Below the pieces are notes generated by a model. The model saw nothing but the letters and a program-made list of their open reading frames with translations. It searched no databases and had not been told where the DNA came from. 64,000 bases of DNA from contig JAHRBS010000012.1 in NCBI GenBank assembly GCA_024305745.1, positions 2,051,001 through 2,115,000 on the forward strand. The letters run 5' to 3'. The DNA comes from Polyporus tsugae. Lineage: Eukaryota > Basidiomycota > Agaricomycetes > Polyporales > Polyporaceae. Positions 34,356 to 45,998 of this stretch are shown one piece after another; within the stretch, counting starts at the first letter, position 1; each line of letters opens with the position of its first letter. The position numbers and the translations under genes are program-made.

Positions 34356-35549
34356 CGCGCTGGACCAAGGTAGTGAGAAGTTTAGGATGAGGTGGCGAGA
34401 TATGAAGGTAGTAAACTAAAAGGCTACATCTTCGAAAGAGCTAGACCAGATGCCATAGGGGAGGGCTCGCCATGCCTCGAGACGACATTTGAACAATTCA
34501 AATCCCCACCGGACCGCGTTGACCTGAACGACACTAGAGGGGTAGGGGATGGAACCTACAGTCTACCCGGCACAGTACCAAGGGAACCCCCGGAACCGGC
34601 ATGGATGCAATTTCACTTCATATGTGCATTGGCGGCGGCACATATACAAGAACACCGTAGGCCTTGGATGTGAAACACAGAAAGGAAATTAAGGTTAATG
34701 GTCGCTGAGGAAGCGGAAGACGTGTACTACCACAAGCACATATATACAAGTTTCAGGTACACACAATGTGTTTCTTTGTCGATACGCTGAGCCCAGGCTG
34801 TTCGTCGTGACCAATTGCCATTCATGTATTGTGCGCCTTCATCATACATATTGCACTGGCGCGGAGCTGAAATCACACGTCATCCTCAATGGCAGTAGCT
34901 CCCCTCGAGCGCCATGTCATCACTGCACCGTGCATTCGACGTGTGCGAGAATAGCCTCGCACAAGAGCTTGGATTGTTCGTGAGTGTCAGAAGTGTCTAG
35001 AGTCATGACATAGCCTGTTTGGTCCCACCTAAACAAGCACATGCATGGACCCGGCAAAGAGCTGGGGAATAGGGAGGAGAATGTTGACGAATCAAAATCT
35101 CTGTGGCAAGTTCAATGTGGCGATCAAGGGCACCAAAAGAATGCCGTATGCGATGTTCTAAGACCGATGGTTGGCGCGGTGGCGTTGCGGGTGAGCAGCA
35201 AAAGGAGTAGCCCAAGCACCGGTGAGAAGAGCTTTCGAAACGGGAAGGGATTGCAGGACGGATGAGAACACCCGAGTCCAACCCGCCAACCTCTTGTCCA
35301 GCATCGTCGACCCGCACCCCCTACCTCTCGGCCACCTGCCAGCCCGAGCCCTAAGGCCGTGCCAGGGAGCACAAGCCTTTTTAATATGGTTGAAGGAAGG
35401 ACCGTGCATCCTCGACTTGCATATAGGTTAACCGTGACGGCTTCGATTCTTCGAAAACTCTCGCATGCTTCAGCAGCGCGAAAATGTCGTCCGAGTCCAG
35501 CGCCGTGTCGGCAGCGCCTGCGAAGATTATGGATATCAGTACAACCGAA
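34356..35549. other. Intergenic region
   Basis: Upstream of the HNH-like gene. No supported gene or repeat. Confidence 0.45.
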
Positions 35550-36385
35550 GTAGCCTATATCGATGCGAAGGGGCACGACGACAGTCGCAACTGCACAAAG
35601 ACTACATCTTCTCCAAGCTCTCTAGCAACACCTTGACGCCCTTCCCACGCGCATCCTCGATCGCCTTCCGCCGCGTCTTCTTGTCGAACCAGCCCTTGAT
35701 CTCCGTGCGCTCCGCAACATCGTCCGTAGCGTGTTCCGCGAGCTGCTCACACGGCGCGGCGACGACGAATGCGCCGTCGCCCTGCGTCATCGCGACCGTG
35801 TTCGCGCGCCCGACACGCTGCACGAAGCGCACAGCGAAGTCCCACGAGGAAAAGCGCGGGGCGTGCTCGATGGTGCGCGTGCTGTGCGAGAAGTGTCCAC
35901 CTTGGAGGAGTGTCTTATAGAGCCGGGAAGTGTGCGGGAGGCTTATTGGATGCGGGTTGGTGTGGTCGGTGGAGGGGTAGGGGATGGAGAGGGTGGAAAG
36001 GAGGGTCTCGGATGCGGCGGATTTATCTGTGCACGGTTCGTGAGCTGTGGGCAACCGTACGGGTGAGGGACTTCGCGTACCTCCGTCGGCTTCTGAGGCT
36101 CCCAAGTCGCACGGTGGACGATTGCATGGGAGATAGCGCCTTTGTCTGGATTATTGAAACTGAACCTGGAGGTTAGCACCCACGTCTGAGCTCAGGTCCT
36201 GCAGCACGAACATTGTGACCAAGTTGTCCTTTAAGGACGCGAGGATACGCTCCCGACGGTCGCCCTCTAAACCCTCTATAAGCCCCCTCAATCCACGTTT
36301 GGAGCGTTCTTTCTCCTCGTCACTCCCGACTGTGACGGTGAAAAGGCTTGCTTCTTTGCCATAGAAGTCGCGCAGAAGGATGGAG
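35550..36385 (-). pseudogene. Partial duplicate of the PUF6-like gene
   Basis: Copies the 3' part of the gene at 45999-48365. The last exon is still open (35602-36024, ...KGVKVLLESLEKM). Sequence matching 46497-47235 is missing, so the copy jumps from the exon 7 donor region straight into exon 4. It then continues through intron 3 and part of exon 3 and stops abruptly near 36385. It lacks the start and half of the repeats, so it cannot make the normal protein. Confidence 0.85.
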
Positions 36386-36700
36386 GTCAGTGGTTCGCAG
36401 CCGGGACAGCCCAGGACGTGTCGTTCCTGATCGACTTCTTGCCTTTGTATCTCTTTCCGGGCGGGGAACGCACGATCTCGCAGTGGGTCTGCGCAGGGAA
36501 GAGCTTGGGCGGCCACTCGACATGGATTGTCTTGAGAAACGGTACGTACGGTGGCTGGTGTAGTCGTTTACATGGTCACCCTGCAAGTAGGACTGAAGAA
36601 CAAGACAGACCCGAGAGTCAAGATCGGCATACCAATCATCGGTGAGCGAGGTCCCCTTCGGGTGTAGATGCATGCGCTCGTGGCGTACTAAAGCTCTGAG
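36386..36700 (+). pseudogene. Partial duplicate of the alpha/beta hydrolase gene, fused to the PUF6 relic
   Basis: Begins inside the hydrolase's third intron (matching about 31990). It carries exon 4 with the nucleophile elbow CAGKSLGGHS, the next intron and exon 5, up to about 32270. It then jumps to the gene's last codons (CATGCGCTCGT, parent about 32648). The parent exons 1-3 and nearly all of exon 6 are absent. Orientation is the same as the parent; the adjoining PUF6 relic is in the opposite orientation. Confidence 0.8.
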
Positions 36701-37140
36701 CCCTTTCTATCATAGTAGCAACGGAACGGCTACTCATGGAATACGGGATTCATAAGGTCGGTACCTTCTAGGGTTAGATGAGGCTGCTGTAGACAGGACT
36801 TTGGGGTGAACGTAGAGTTGTAAGGTTATGCGGTCTTGAACTAGAATTCAACGAAACCTTTGGCGACTTTCCACACTGGCATGCGATTACGTTACGAGGA
36901 TTGCTAAGCTACACGCGTGGGTGCGGTTGGGCGTTTATACTGCTAGGCGATGGCATTGGCATTGCAGTTGAGCTCAGTGGTCGTCTTCACCCGTGGCCTG
37001 TCTTCATCTCGTCCTCGTCCTTCCCCTGCTATCTCCCTGTCTGGCACCTCAGCCTTCCTGAGATACTACTTGCAAGGCACCCCCATCTGCCACTTTATCC
37101 TCCCTGGTCCCTGAGCCGCTCCTCTCTGTGGTCACCCCCA
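36701..37140. other. Intergenic region
   Basis: Upstream of the FunK1 kinase. No element recognised. Confidence 0.4.
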
Positions 37141-39730
37141 ATGCCACACCCACAGCCTGAACCCCGTCCTCGTTCTTCCAACATCCCATACGACGCTCCT
37201 CTTCCTGTTGCCGATCCTGTCTCTTTACGCACCAAGGGCTTTGGTTCCGATGCTCCCAAAGCATACCGTCAGAACGCTGAAGACTCGAGGTCTTTCACGG
37301 TGGGACCCATGCCCCCTCGCCTCTTCTTGGACTGTTTCTTTGCTGGGACACAGTTCGAACCCTCTACTCGAAGGTTATCCAGTTACAGAGCATTTAGTTC
37401 GGTGCCCTCCCTGGCCCCATCCGCTTTACCTCTATGTCAAGCTATGGTGAGCTCTAATTCTGGCGTTGGGATAAAGGGCTCGTGTAACCCTTTTGCCAAG
37501 GTTGCCGCCCTGAACAAGCAAACAAAATCGAGGTGTCGATGCCCCGGGTTCGTCTTCCATGTTCCCAACACCGCTGCCTCGTCTCGACATCCTGGGAAGT
37601 CCACGCCGGACATCTGCTGCTATACCAAAGACAACCTGGACGCCGTAAAGACCGCTGCCCCGCCTCTTCGTCTCGAGGCTGGATATACCGAGCTGTTCAT
37701 CGAGGTGAAAGCAGACCCCACCAATGACTTCTTCGTAGACCCACCGAAGGATGAGGACACCGATGTGGATGCTCGCGCTAGCGAAGAGTTCTTATTCCAG
37801 TCCGAAGACGACGCCTTGGTCAAGAAAGCGGACAGGCGACTTGGTCGCCACGTCGGATACGCTACGGAGATCTTAGCCCGTCAACACCGCTCCTTCCTGT
37901 TCTCCATATCCATGTCTGGCCCCTGTGTGCGCTTATTTCGCTGGGATCGAGCAGGTTGTATCGTGACGGAGTCTTTTGATATTCGCAAGGAACCCGAGCT
38001 CTTATGCGAGTTCTTGTGGCGGTTCTCACAGACGTCGGACGCAGGGCGCGGCCACGACATGACTATCGAGGTCGCCACCCCCGCCGAGGAGCTGTTGTTC
38101 AAGTCCGCCATCCAGGATTACGTGCAATTTCAGCTCGACCTTCAAGGTGATGCGCTCGAGCAAGCGATTCTGGAACATTACGCCCCAGGACGCGCAGCCG
38201 CTGTCCGTGTCCTCTCCCAGGGTTGCCCTGCGGATCCAAGCAACGTATGTCGGTACATTGTGTCACGACCCGTTGTCGCGCCGTTCCACCTTACGGGTCG
38301 AGGCACGCGAGGGTATTGGGCGGTCGATACATCCGATCGTCGCGTTGTATTCATCAAGGATACCTGGCGTAATTGCGAGATCATGCCAGCCTGGGAAGGC
38401 GAAACTCTGACGCGCATGCACGACCGAGGTGTGCGTTACATCCCTTCTGTGGTCTGCCACGGGGACTTGCCCGACCGCTTTCCCGACGAGCCAAGGCTCA
38501 TCGCTCGTGAGTGTGGCTGTATCATGCTCTACGGATTGTAGCAACGTGCTTAATTCGACGCAGGGAACGAGTACCAATGCACGGCAACGGACGAGTTCCG
38601 GGCGCATCCTTGGGCTTGTCAAGTAAATAGCCAAACGGTCACGGTTTACAAGCAAGCCCACTATCGGTTGGTCCTTGGCACCGTCGGTTACAGCCTACGC
38701 CGTTTCAAGGACACTGGAGAACTGATGCATTCGGCGTATGATGTTTTCACAGGTGTGTCTGATGGTCTGTGCTTTCCCGCAAAAACGTTGCTCATGGGAA
38801 TTTAGCGATGCGGGAGGCACGCACGAAGGCCTCCCGGATTCATAGGGATATTAGTCTGGGAAACATCGTCCTTGTCCGGGAGCGCGACCGAGATATCCGC
38901 CGAGGTTATCTCATAGACTGGGAGTCGTCCTCTGAAGTCGACAGTTCTGGGCAGGCATGCATTCCTGGACGCACCGTGAGTGTTATTGCGCGCAATGATA
39001 GATATCATTATTCAGGGCTTTACAGGGGACTTGGCTGTTTATGTCGCAAAGGATGCTCTCTCACGACAACGCGAAGGAGAAGATGACACTCGAAGACGAC
39101 ATGGAATCTTTGCTCTATGTCATTCTCTACGCCGCTCTTCGTTGGTTACCTCACAACTATCCCGACCGTCACTTGTACAGACTATTCCGCGATTTCTTCG
39201 AAGACCAAGCCGACTTTGGGGGCATCCCCCACGGCGGTCTCCACAAGCTGGCCAATGCCCGTGGTCGAGCGATAACGAGGGAGGTTGTCTTCAAAGACGC
39301 TTCTTTCCACGAATGGCTGAACACCGTTATGGACTATCACTGCCCGCCAAAGAAGCTGCAAAAGGAATACGAAGGAAGGTGGTCAGATCCGTCCTTCCTT
39401 GACAGCTACTGGTTTGAAGTGCTGCAGACACGCCAGCTGGCACATGAGGACCGCGTGGATCATCCCATTGAACCACCACGCCGCGCTGACACGCCATCGA
39501 CCGTCTCGTCGACGGCTCCTTCGACCCCTCTGCCATTGGAGCTGGCCGTAGATGGCGAGCTTCAGATAATCCGTTCAAACGCGTTGGGTAAACGCCGTCG
39601 TGGATCCCCGGAAGCGTCTTCTCAAGCAGAGCGATTGCCTGACCCCTCAGCTATCAGACGTCGTTCCAAACGAGATGTGCCCAGAATTGACTATACCCCG
39701 TTTTTACAGCGCAGCACGCGTAAGAAGTAG
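37141..39730 (+). CDS. FunK1-type fungal protein kinase
   Basis: Fungal-specific kinase family expanded in Agaricomycetes; role unknown. Exons 37141-37446, 37501-38506, 38564-38752, 38806-38975 and 39026-39730 give about 791 residues. The 54-bp intron at 37447-37500 is in frame and could be read through. The N-terminal FunK1 region contains GPMPPRLFLDCF, ELFIEVKADPTNDF and ATEILARQHRSFLF. The kinase core shows the catalytic loop IHRDISLGNIVL, the metal motif YLIDWESS (IDW in place of DFG, usual here) and GTWLFMS. Next comes MTLEDDMESLLYVILYAALRWL, then a basic tail (GKRRRGSP, RRRSKRD). All expected catalytic residues are present. The start at 37141 gives MPHPQPEPRPRSS. Convergent with a pseudokinase paralogue at 40872-43687. 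Confidence 0.85.
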
Positions 39731-40871
39731 AGCGTGGGCTGCGAGTGTCTACATGGGGCACGTCGATGCGACAGTAGCGCGAAGTGGGTCGGCGCCCCAA
39801 CCCCGGCCTGTTGCGTCGAGGTGGTCCATGCCCGATTGTAGACGACATATAGCTGCTTTCAGTGGAAATCCTCTCTATGTCACCTCCATAGTAGTTGTCT
39901 TTGCAATCTGGTTATTCGGTCGTAGGCGCAGTGACGTATCGGTACCGTATTCGAGTGCAATATCTCACATGTACGATGATCAAATTACCATGCTTTCAGC
40001 TTTGCAACACAATGTATTTCGTGCAGCGAGTCTAAAGTCTTCCCTTGTTCGAGACGAAGGAGTAGACTCAGTGACGTACGTGCGGCCGCTTACGCGCGAT
40101 TGCGACTCGTGCCAGTGGCCATGACGGACCACGGTGCATCGCGGCCAATAACTACGGGTGTAATATCGACCTTGCCGGCTCTTCCTTCGTTCCCTCCGAC
40201 TGCAATTAAGAGCGTTCATCCACCTGCCAACGACAGAGATCCAGAGACAGTGACAGGCAAGAAGCCGCAATGGAGAAAGTCCTTCGGCGCGTTACATAGT
40301 AACTTACTTCAACTACATGCACGCAACAGACCAACCAGTGATATCTGGATATGCGAGGATATCCCTCTCTTTACGAACAGTCGTTTGTATCAGGTATGTA
40401 GTACGGCCGAAGTGTACATGTATATATTTTACAAGAATAACTCAAGCACTTGTCCAATTCCAATTCCTCAGCCATGGCAGGTATCCTGGTACACCATAGA
40501 ATCTCGCGACGGCAAACTCTGCCACGGTCGGTTATTAGAACGCCGAACTACGAGAACATTTGAAGACGTACCGATGCCTATCAATCTCTGCGACTCCTCT
40601 GATGAACCCGGGGGCTCTGCGTCACGGTGCTGGCACGTCGCTTGGGCGTCTGTTCATTCGGTCTCTCGTTCACCATACTGTATCGAGGTGTTATATACGG
40701 ATCATTGTGGATCGTGACTTCGTTCTGAGAACTAGCTGTAAACCCGGAGGATGAGCCGAAGCTGAAATAGAAGACCAAAACGTCGTAAGTACTAACTGGA
40801 TGCTGTCTCCGGTCCGTTCAAGTTGCTCATGCCTATTTCTTGCATGCCCACAGCAAGATACGTGTCTGTTC
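39731..40871. other. Intergenic region between convergent FunK1 genes
   Basis: About 1.1 kb. An open frame at 40100-40717 (+, 205 codons) has no recognised motif or signal, and I do not count it as a gene. No repeats seen. Confidence 0.4.
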
Positions 40872-43687
40872 TCATTTGCGTGCCTGTTGAATGGAGTCAA
40901 AGCAAGGCAACAAAGCTACGTTGAAAGATATCATACCAGAAGGACGTGAACTTGAGACTGCCAGTCGCGGTACTCGCTTGGTCTTGCGATGCTGAGCGAC
41001 TTTGATGGATTGTTTGATGGACGATACATGTTTCAGCGCTGCTGGTGAGCCAACGTGATACTTGCTGCTGACGCTAGTCGCCATCTGCGATTGTCTGGGG
41101 ACAACGGAGCGGGGGATAGACCGGGCCAGATGTCCGGAGAGCTTCGCCGGGTCGAGGTTCACGACCATGTCATCTGTGGGGGGACCGAGGAGAGTGAGCA
41201 CCCTTTGCCATAGGATAATGAGCTCGGATGGCTCCCAACGTCTTGTGAGTGTGTCGTGGTCTGTCTCTCCAGCCCTTGGGGACCGGCAATCGTAGAGAAG
41301 ATGTAGCCATTCCTGGAATGTGGTATTCCCCCACTGGATCGTGTCCAAGTAGGTTCGCTTTTCCAGGTCCTGTACCTTTCCATATCCGCCGAGAGGTCCC
41401 AAACCTCCGTCCTCGACCGGCAACGAACGCTGGTCGAACAAATCGTCGATGTACCGCTTGAGTTGCGGAGCGCCTATGTTATGCGGCAGACGGAGGAGAC
41501 CGCAGTAGAGTAGTAGCCAAAGCATAGATTCCATGTCATCGTCAATACCATGAGATGAGTTGCCTGTCAGCCGCTCTTCGCTTTGGAACTGCCAGGATTG
41601 CTGAATGAGAAGTAATATGATGAGAATGACCATTGAAATCAGGAATTGGAGTTGAAACCATCACGTACAGAACTTGGTGGCGGCGGCGACTCGTCCCTGG
41701 CCTGTTTCAAGGACTCGGTCAGTTTTAGGATAAGTAAAAGAATACAGAGGAGGCTACTCACGGAAGGTTCGAAAATACTGACACTGAAGTCCCAATTGGT
41801 CAAGTATCCTCGTCGCCCAGGTCGATTGGGCTCATGATAGAGAATCACACTCCACGGGTCTATTCCCCTGTGGACATAGCCGAAGGATTGATAAGAACGA
41901 ACCAGAGCTGTAAAAGGCCCTCAGCTTTACGACTGCTCTTCGGGTTGTCGGCTTCTCGCATACCTTCGAAGGCATCATAGGCCCCATGCAGAAGTTCCCA
42001 TGTTCCGTTGAGATCGAGTAAGTTGTATCCTGCGATGTTCAACACAAGGCGATAGTGCCTGCGTTCAAATATCCGCTGCTGAAGGAACTCCTTATCACCG
42101 CAAACCCAGGACGCGTTGAGAAATATCTGAGTGCAGGTCGTCTGATATTCATTATCTGGCAAGAGAAGTGAGTTTTGAAGTATGTTAGGCATAGATCGAC
42201 TCTATATATCCAGACGTAACTCACCGTGAACATTGACGACAAGTCCGTCAGTGGACCCATCTTCAATTTCCGTCCAGAAAATATCACCGTGACACACAAT
42301 CCCTGGAATATTCACAACTCGTGCATTACGATGCAGCCTTTCGATGACCGTCCCTTCGCTATCTTGGGAAGGGGACCGCCACGTGTCCTTGAGAAGGACG
42401 ACGTGATCCGTGCTGCAATCGACAGCCCAGTACAAGCGCGTGGAACGGCCAACGAAACTGAGCGGGGTGAGAAGTGGGCGTGAGACAAGTAAATGCCGAT
42501 CTGAGACTGTGCCGTCCTGACCAGTCGCGGATGGGATCCACATAGAGGCAACGTGATCGGACAGATAGTGCTCCTCGAGTGCTTCAGCTACCTCCTTCCG
42601 CTTGTTGCGCTGAACTGATGCATGTGCTTCGATGAGATGGCAGAACCTCGTCTCATTCAGCGATGTGGCAGACAGAACCGTGAGGTCGAAGCCACGTTGC
42701 GCCTCAGAGAGGTGCGCGAACAACCAGAAGAACTCGCAAAGGAGTTCTGGTTCGCAGTGGAGGTTGAAGGTCTCCGTCACGATGGCCCCGGCGCGATCCC
42801 ACCGTGCAAGCCGCGCCCAGCAACCGAAGAGGAAGACGGAGTAGCAGCAGTGCCGATGCTGACGCCTGAGAATCTCCGTTGCATATGCTACGTTTTGACC
42901 CAAGGCCTGTGTAGCTTCGTCGGAGTAGGCTTGATCGGGTGGGAGCACGAATTCCCAGGTCGCTCGCTCTCTTCTCGCTAGAGAGAAGGGGGTCCCTGAA
43001 GCAATCTTGTTTGTCCTCTGACTTGACCTCAATGAAGGCGGCTGCCAGACCCATGTCAGCACGGGCGTATAGTGGGTCTTTGTACTTGTAATTCTTCGGC
43101 ATGTCCTCTAGCTTCGTCTTCCATTGATCGATAGCGGCAATGTCGCGGAGGGCGTAGCAGGTGATGTCGGGTTTGGAGGACCCTAGCTTGCCCTCCTGGC
43201 TATCCACCTTCGAGGAGGTGTTCCTGAAACCATAACCGGGGCACCGATTTGTGAGGTTAAGGGCGTCGATCTGTCCGACGGAAAATTGTAAATTGGGGAA
43301 GTCAGTTCGAGGACGAGTAATGAAAAGTAAGATGAGCGTACTAGCGGTTTGTAAATAGCTTCTTCGCTCTTTGGATCGTCCGGTATATCTTGAAAAGCAT
43401 CAGTGGCCGCATGCATGCCTCCGACACCGATCTCGTCTCTCCGCAGGAATGTCTCCAGAAATCTGCGCGGCGGCATGGGTCCGAGGATGTAATTCTTCCC
43501 ATCCTTTGCAAGCCTCTCGTAGCGTTCTTCCTGTGACTGGTCGTTGAAACCCCACAATCCAAGACTCGTTTCATGGATGGCGATGGGAGTGTCCACAGTG
43601 ACAACGGAGGGATTAGGAACCGGAAGACGCTGAGAAAACAGAAGTCAGCCCCTTGATGACATCGATGGACAAGCAGAGGACTTGCAT
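40872..43687 (-). CDS. FunK1-type pseudokinase
   Basis: Paralogue of the gene at 37141. Shared landmarks: LGPMPPRRFLETF, AAFIEVKSEDKQD, AYATEILRRQHR, CEPELLCEFFWLFAH, YWAVDCSTDHVVLLKDTW, NIPGIVCHGD, DDMESMLWLLLYCGLLRLPHN. The kinase catalytic loop reads YVHRGIDPWSVIL, so the HRD aspartate is Gly. The metal-binding motif reads YLTNWDFS, so the Asp of I-D-W is Asn. Both catalytic aspartates are thus missing. There is also an apparent frameshift near 42957-42966, where GCGA is tandemly duplicated; removing one unit joins SSEKRA to TWEFVLPP. The proposed start at 43687 gives MQ followed by an intron; this is uncertain. It could be a pseudokinase or a decaying pseudogene. Confidence 0.7.
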
Positions 43688-43697
43688 GGCTGGCCAT

Positions 43698-45998
43698 AGC
43701 CTTGGATGGAGGTGATGAACGTGCACGGAGGACGGGAGAGCGAAGGAGACAAAAGTAGGGGGGAGCGGACAGGCAGGGGTTGCACTGGAACAAGTTCACC
43801 CCGTCGTCCACGAGTACAGCCAATTCACACGCTGTGTCCAGAAGCTGATATCGAATACAAACAGGCAGTGCATGTACATGTATACACAATTCAAAGTTTA
43901 CGTTGACGTGAAGCACGTCGCCAATGTAACAAAGCTATTGAACTAGCCTAGATAAACAGGTTCCACGATCAATTACAAGTCATCGTAGGTCTGTTGCTGG
44001 CAACAGAGCCTTACGATGTGGTTATCAGTCGTTTCCAAGGTGTACCCAGTCCCCGGAGAACTACCGCTCACCGCACTCCCCTGGTGTAGATTGAGTGAGA
44101 CGACGAGACCGCAAGTCATCTACCGGTGTCACCGAGCGCCCCCCTCGACCGGGGCGAGAACAGTGCGACTGGGCTGCCGTCGCAGAGCTATCGCTCCCTT
44201 TGCCTGGGCAAAAAGGGAGTGCTTGACCATGCCAGCTTCGTTGTCTGGCCCGAATGTCCCCACGAGGACAGGGAGGGGGCCATCAAGGATTCTTCGGTCG
44301 CATCGTAAGATTCCTCAGACAGCGTGGACGAAAAGACAAGACGATGCTCGCTTCTAGGTCCTATTGGATAGCCCGGGTGGCTTGCGGTCGTCGTTGAGAA
44401 TGCCTTGGGAGGACTCCACGATGAGGAGCACCGTACTGGCTAGCGCCGAAAAAGATCTCCGTCGCTTGACAAACCAGTCGAAGCGAATAGACTGGGGGGT
44501 ATGAGGAGCAACCCGACCGCGATCGTTTCCCCTTCGGTCAGGTCGGTGAGGCCAAACTGAACGCACTAGGCTTGAACCGACGATAGGCCATGCATAGACG
44601 ACGAGTGGAGCGGAGCGACCTCCAGGTCTTCTGAATCGGAGGCTCCCTCCTCGCCTTTTCCTCCAATGTAATCCTCCTTGTCCGAGTTGACTCGTCCCAG
44701 ACAACTGAACAGAGGGTGGGGTGATGGGGGGCTAGCGCAAGCCAAGGAGTGGAGCCTGACCTAGCTCTTCGGGTCACGTTAGTCGAGAACTGGACCATTC
44801 TCTCCTCCATGTTTGAGGCGTGGCGGACGAAAAAGTGAACAGGGAAGGTTAACGTTCAATGCCGCTTCGAGTTGGCAAATAAACGAAGCAACTCACATTC
44901 TGCACCACGCTTGGTGAAGTATACCGCACCCTTGCCATAGATAGCGCGGACGACGACGCACATGGAAGCGTAGACGAGTAGTTCTTTTGCCTCAACATGG
45001 CATCCGGCAAAGGACAGAAGCTTCTGAGAATGCGTATGCTATCGACGTCGAGGTATCCAAACCGCGAGACATACGCCTTGGTTGCCGTTGTATTCATGTG
45101 GAGTGAGAGATTTTTGAAGCGATGGACCAGCATCGAGGAAAACTAGTTGTGGAGGACGTGGGAGGGAAGTGTTACGCGAGTGTTGGAGTGGGGAGGTGCA
45201 GGGTTCTTGGTATCAGGGTAGCGAGGGAATCGTGGCTTTGGAGAAGATGGAGGAACTTGAACCGTTCCTGGGGAAGTATGAGGACGTGCAGGATATGGAA
45301 ACGAGTACGACGCACCACTGGAAGCCACATCTACGAGCCATTGATCATGAAAAGGGTGTCTACAACCTTTGCAACGTTGCTGATTGAGCTCGTTCTGATA
45401 TGCGATGACGGGGCTCTCTCTCCCCTCGCCGAACGTCGGTAGCAAGGGGGCCGTGGAGCTAGGTTTTAAGGTCGGCTTGGTGTAACGACTGATGCGATAC
45501 TTCGTGAAGGTGATGTTACTGACGCTGGAGAAACCGATGATGGAAACAACAACAAAGGAGGAGGAAAGGCCTCAGGCGGGCGGCGGTCGACGTACATACA
45601 GTATGAACATGAATGGGCGGGCTCCGCAGTGCAAGGAAAATTTTCGGGAGGACTTGGGTGCGAGCATATGGGGATTCATATTCAGGCCTATTAGGTATGA
45701 GCGGGAGTTAGAGCGAGCAGCCGCACGGCGAGGAGGGAGACACGCCGGGTCACAATGGCTCCGAGTTGGGTCAGTTGGCCCGAGGCTCGAGCCAGCGCCC
45801 AAGCGCGCATAAAGCTTATGTAAAGGTCATTTGTCAACTCTCCCGGTTCGTCCAAATTGGTCTCCAAAGGCTCAGCGCTCAAGCGTGCGTTCTCGTTTTC
45901 CGAGAGAGCTGGGGGTACATATACGCCGAGAGTCAATGGCCCTCAACGCTGCCTAATCGACGCGAAAGGGCACGACGACAGTCGCAACCGCACAAGGA
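43698..45998. other. Gene-poor region between the pseudokinase and PUF6 genes
   Basis: About 2.3 kb. The section 44000-44830 is GC-rich with short inverted GC blocks (for example GGAGCGGAGCGACC and GGAGGCTCCCTCC) and no long frame; it may be an old non-coding repeat. Minus-strand frames at 44849-45133 and 45143-45445 have no recognised features. Confidence 0.4.

Noticed and set aside
35602..36024. Short PUF-repeat gene
   Set aside because: Although open, it is only the last exon of a truncated duplicate with no start or upstream repeats.
40100..40717. 205-codon frame between the FunK1 genes
   Set aside because: No motif, no codon or splice evidence; could be a chance frame, so left as intergenic.
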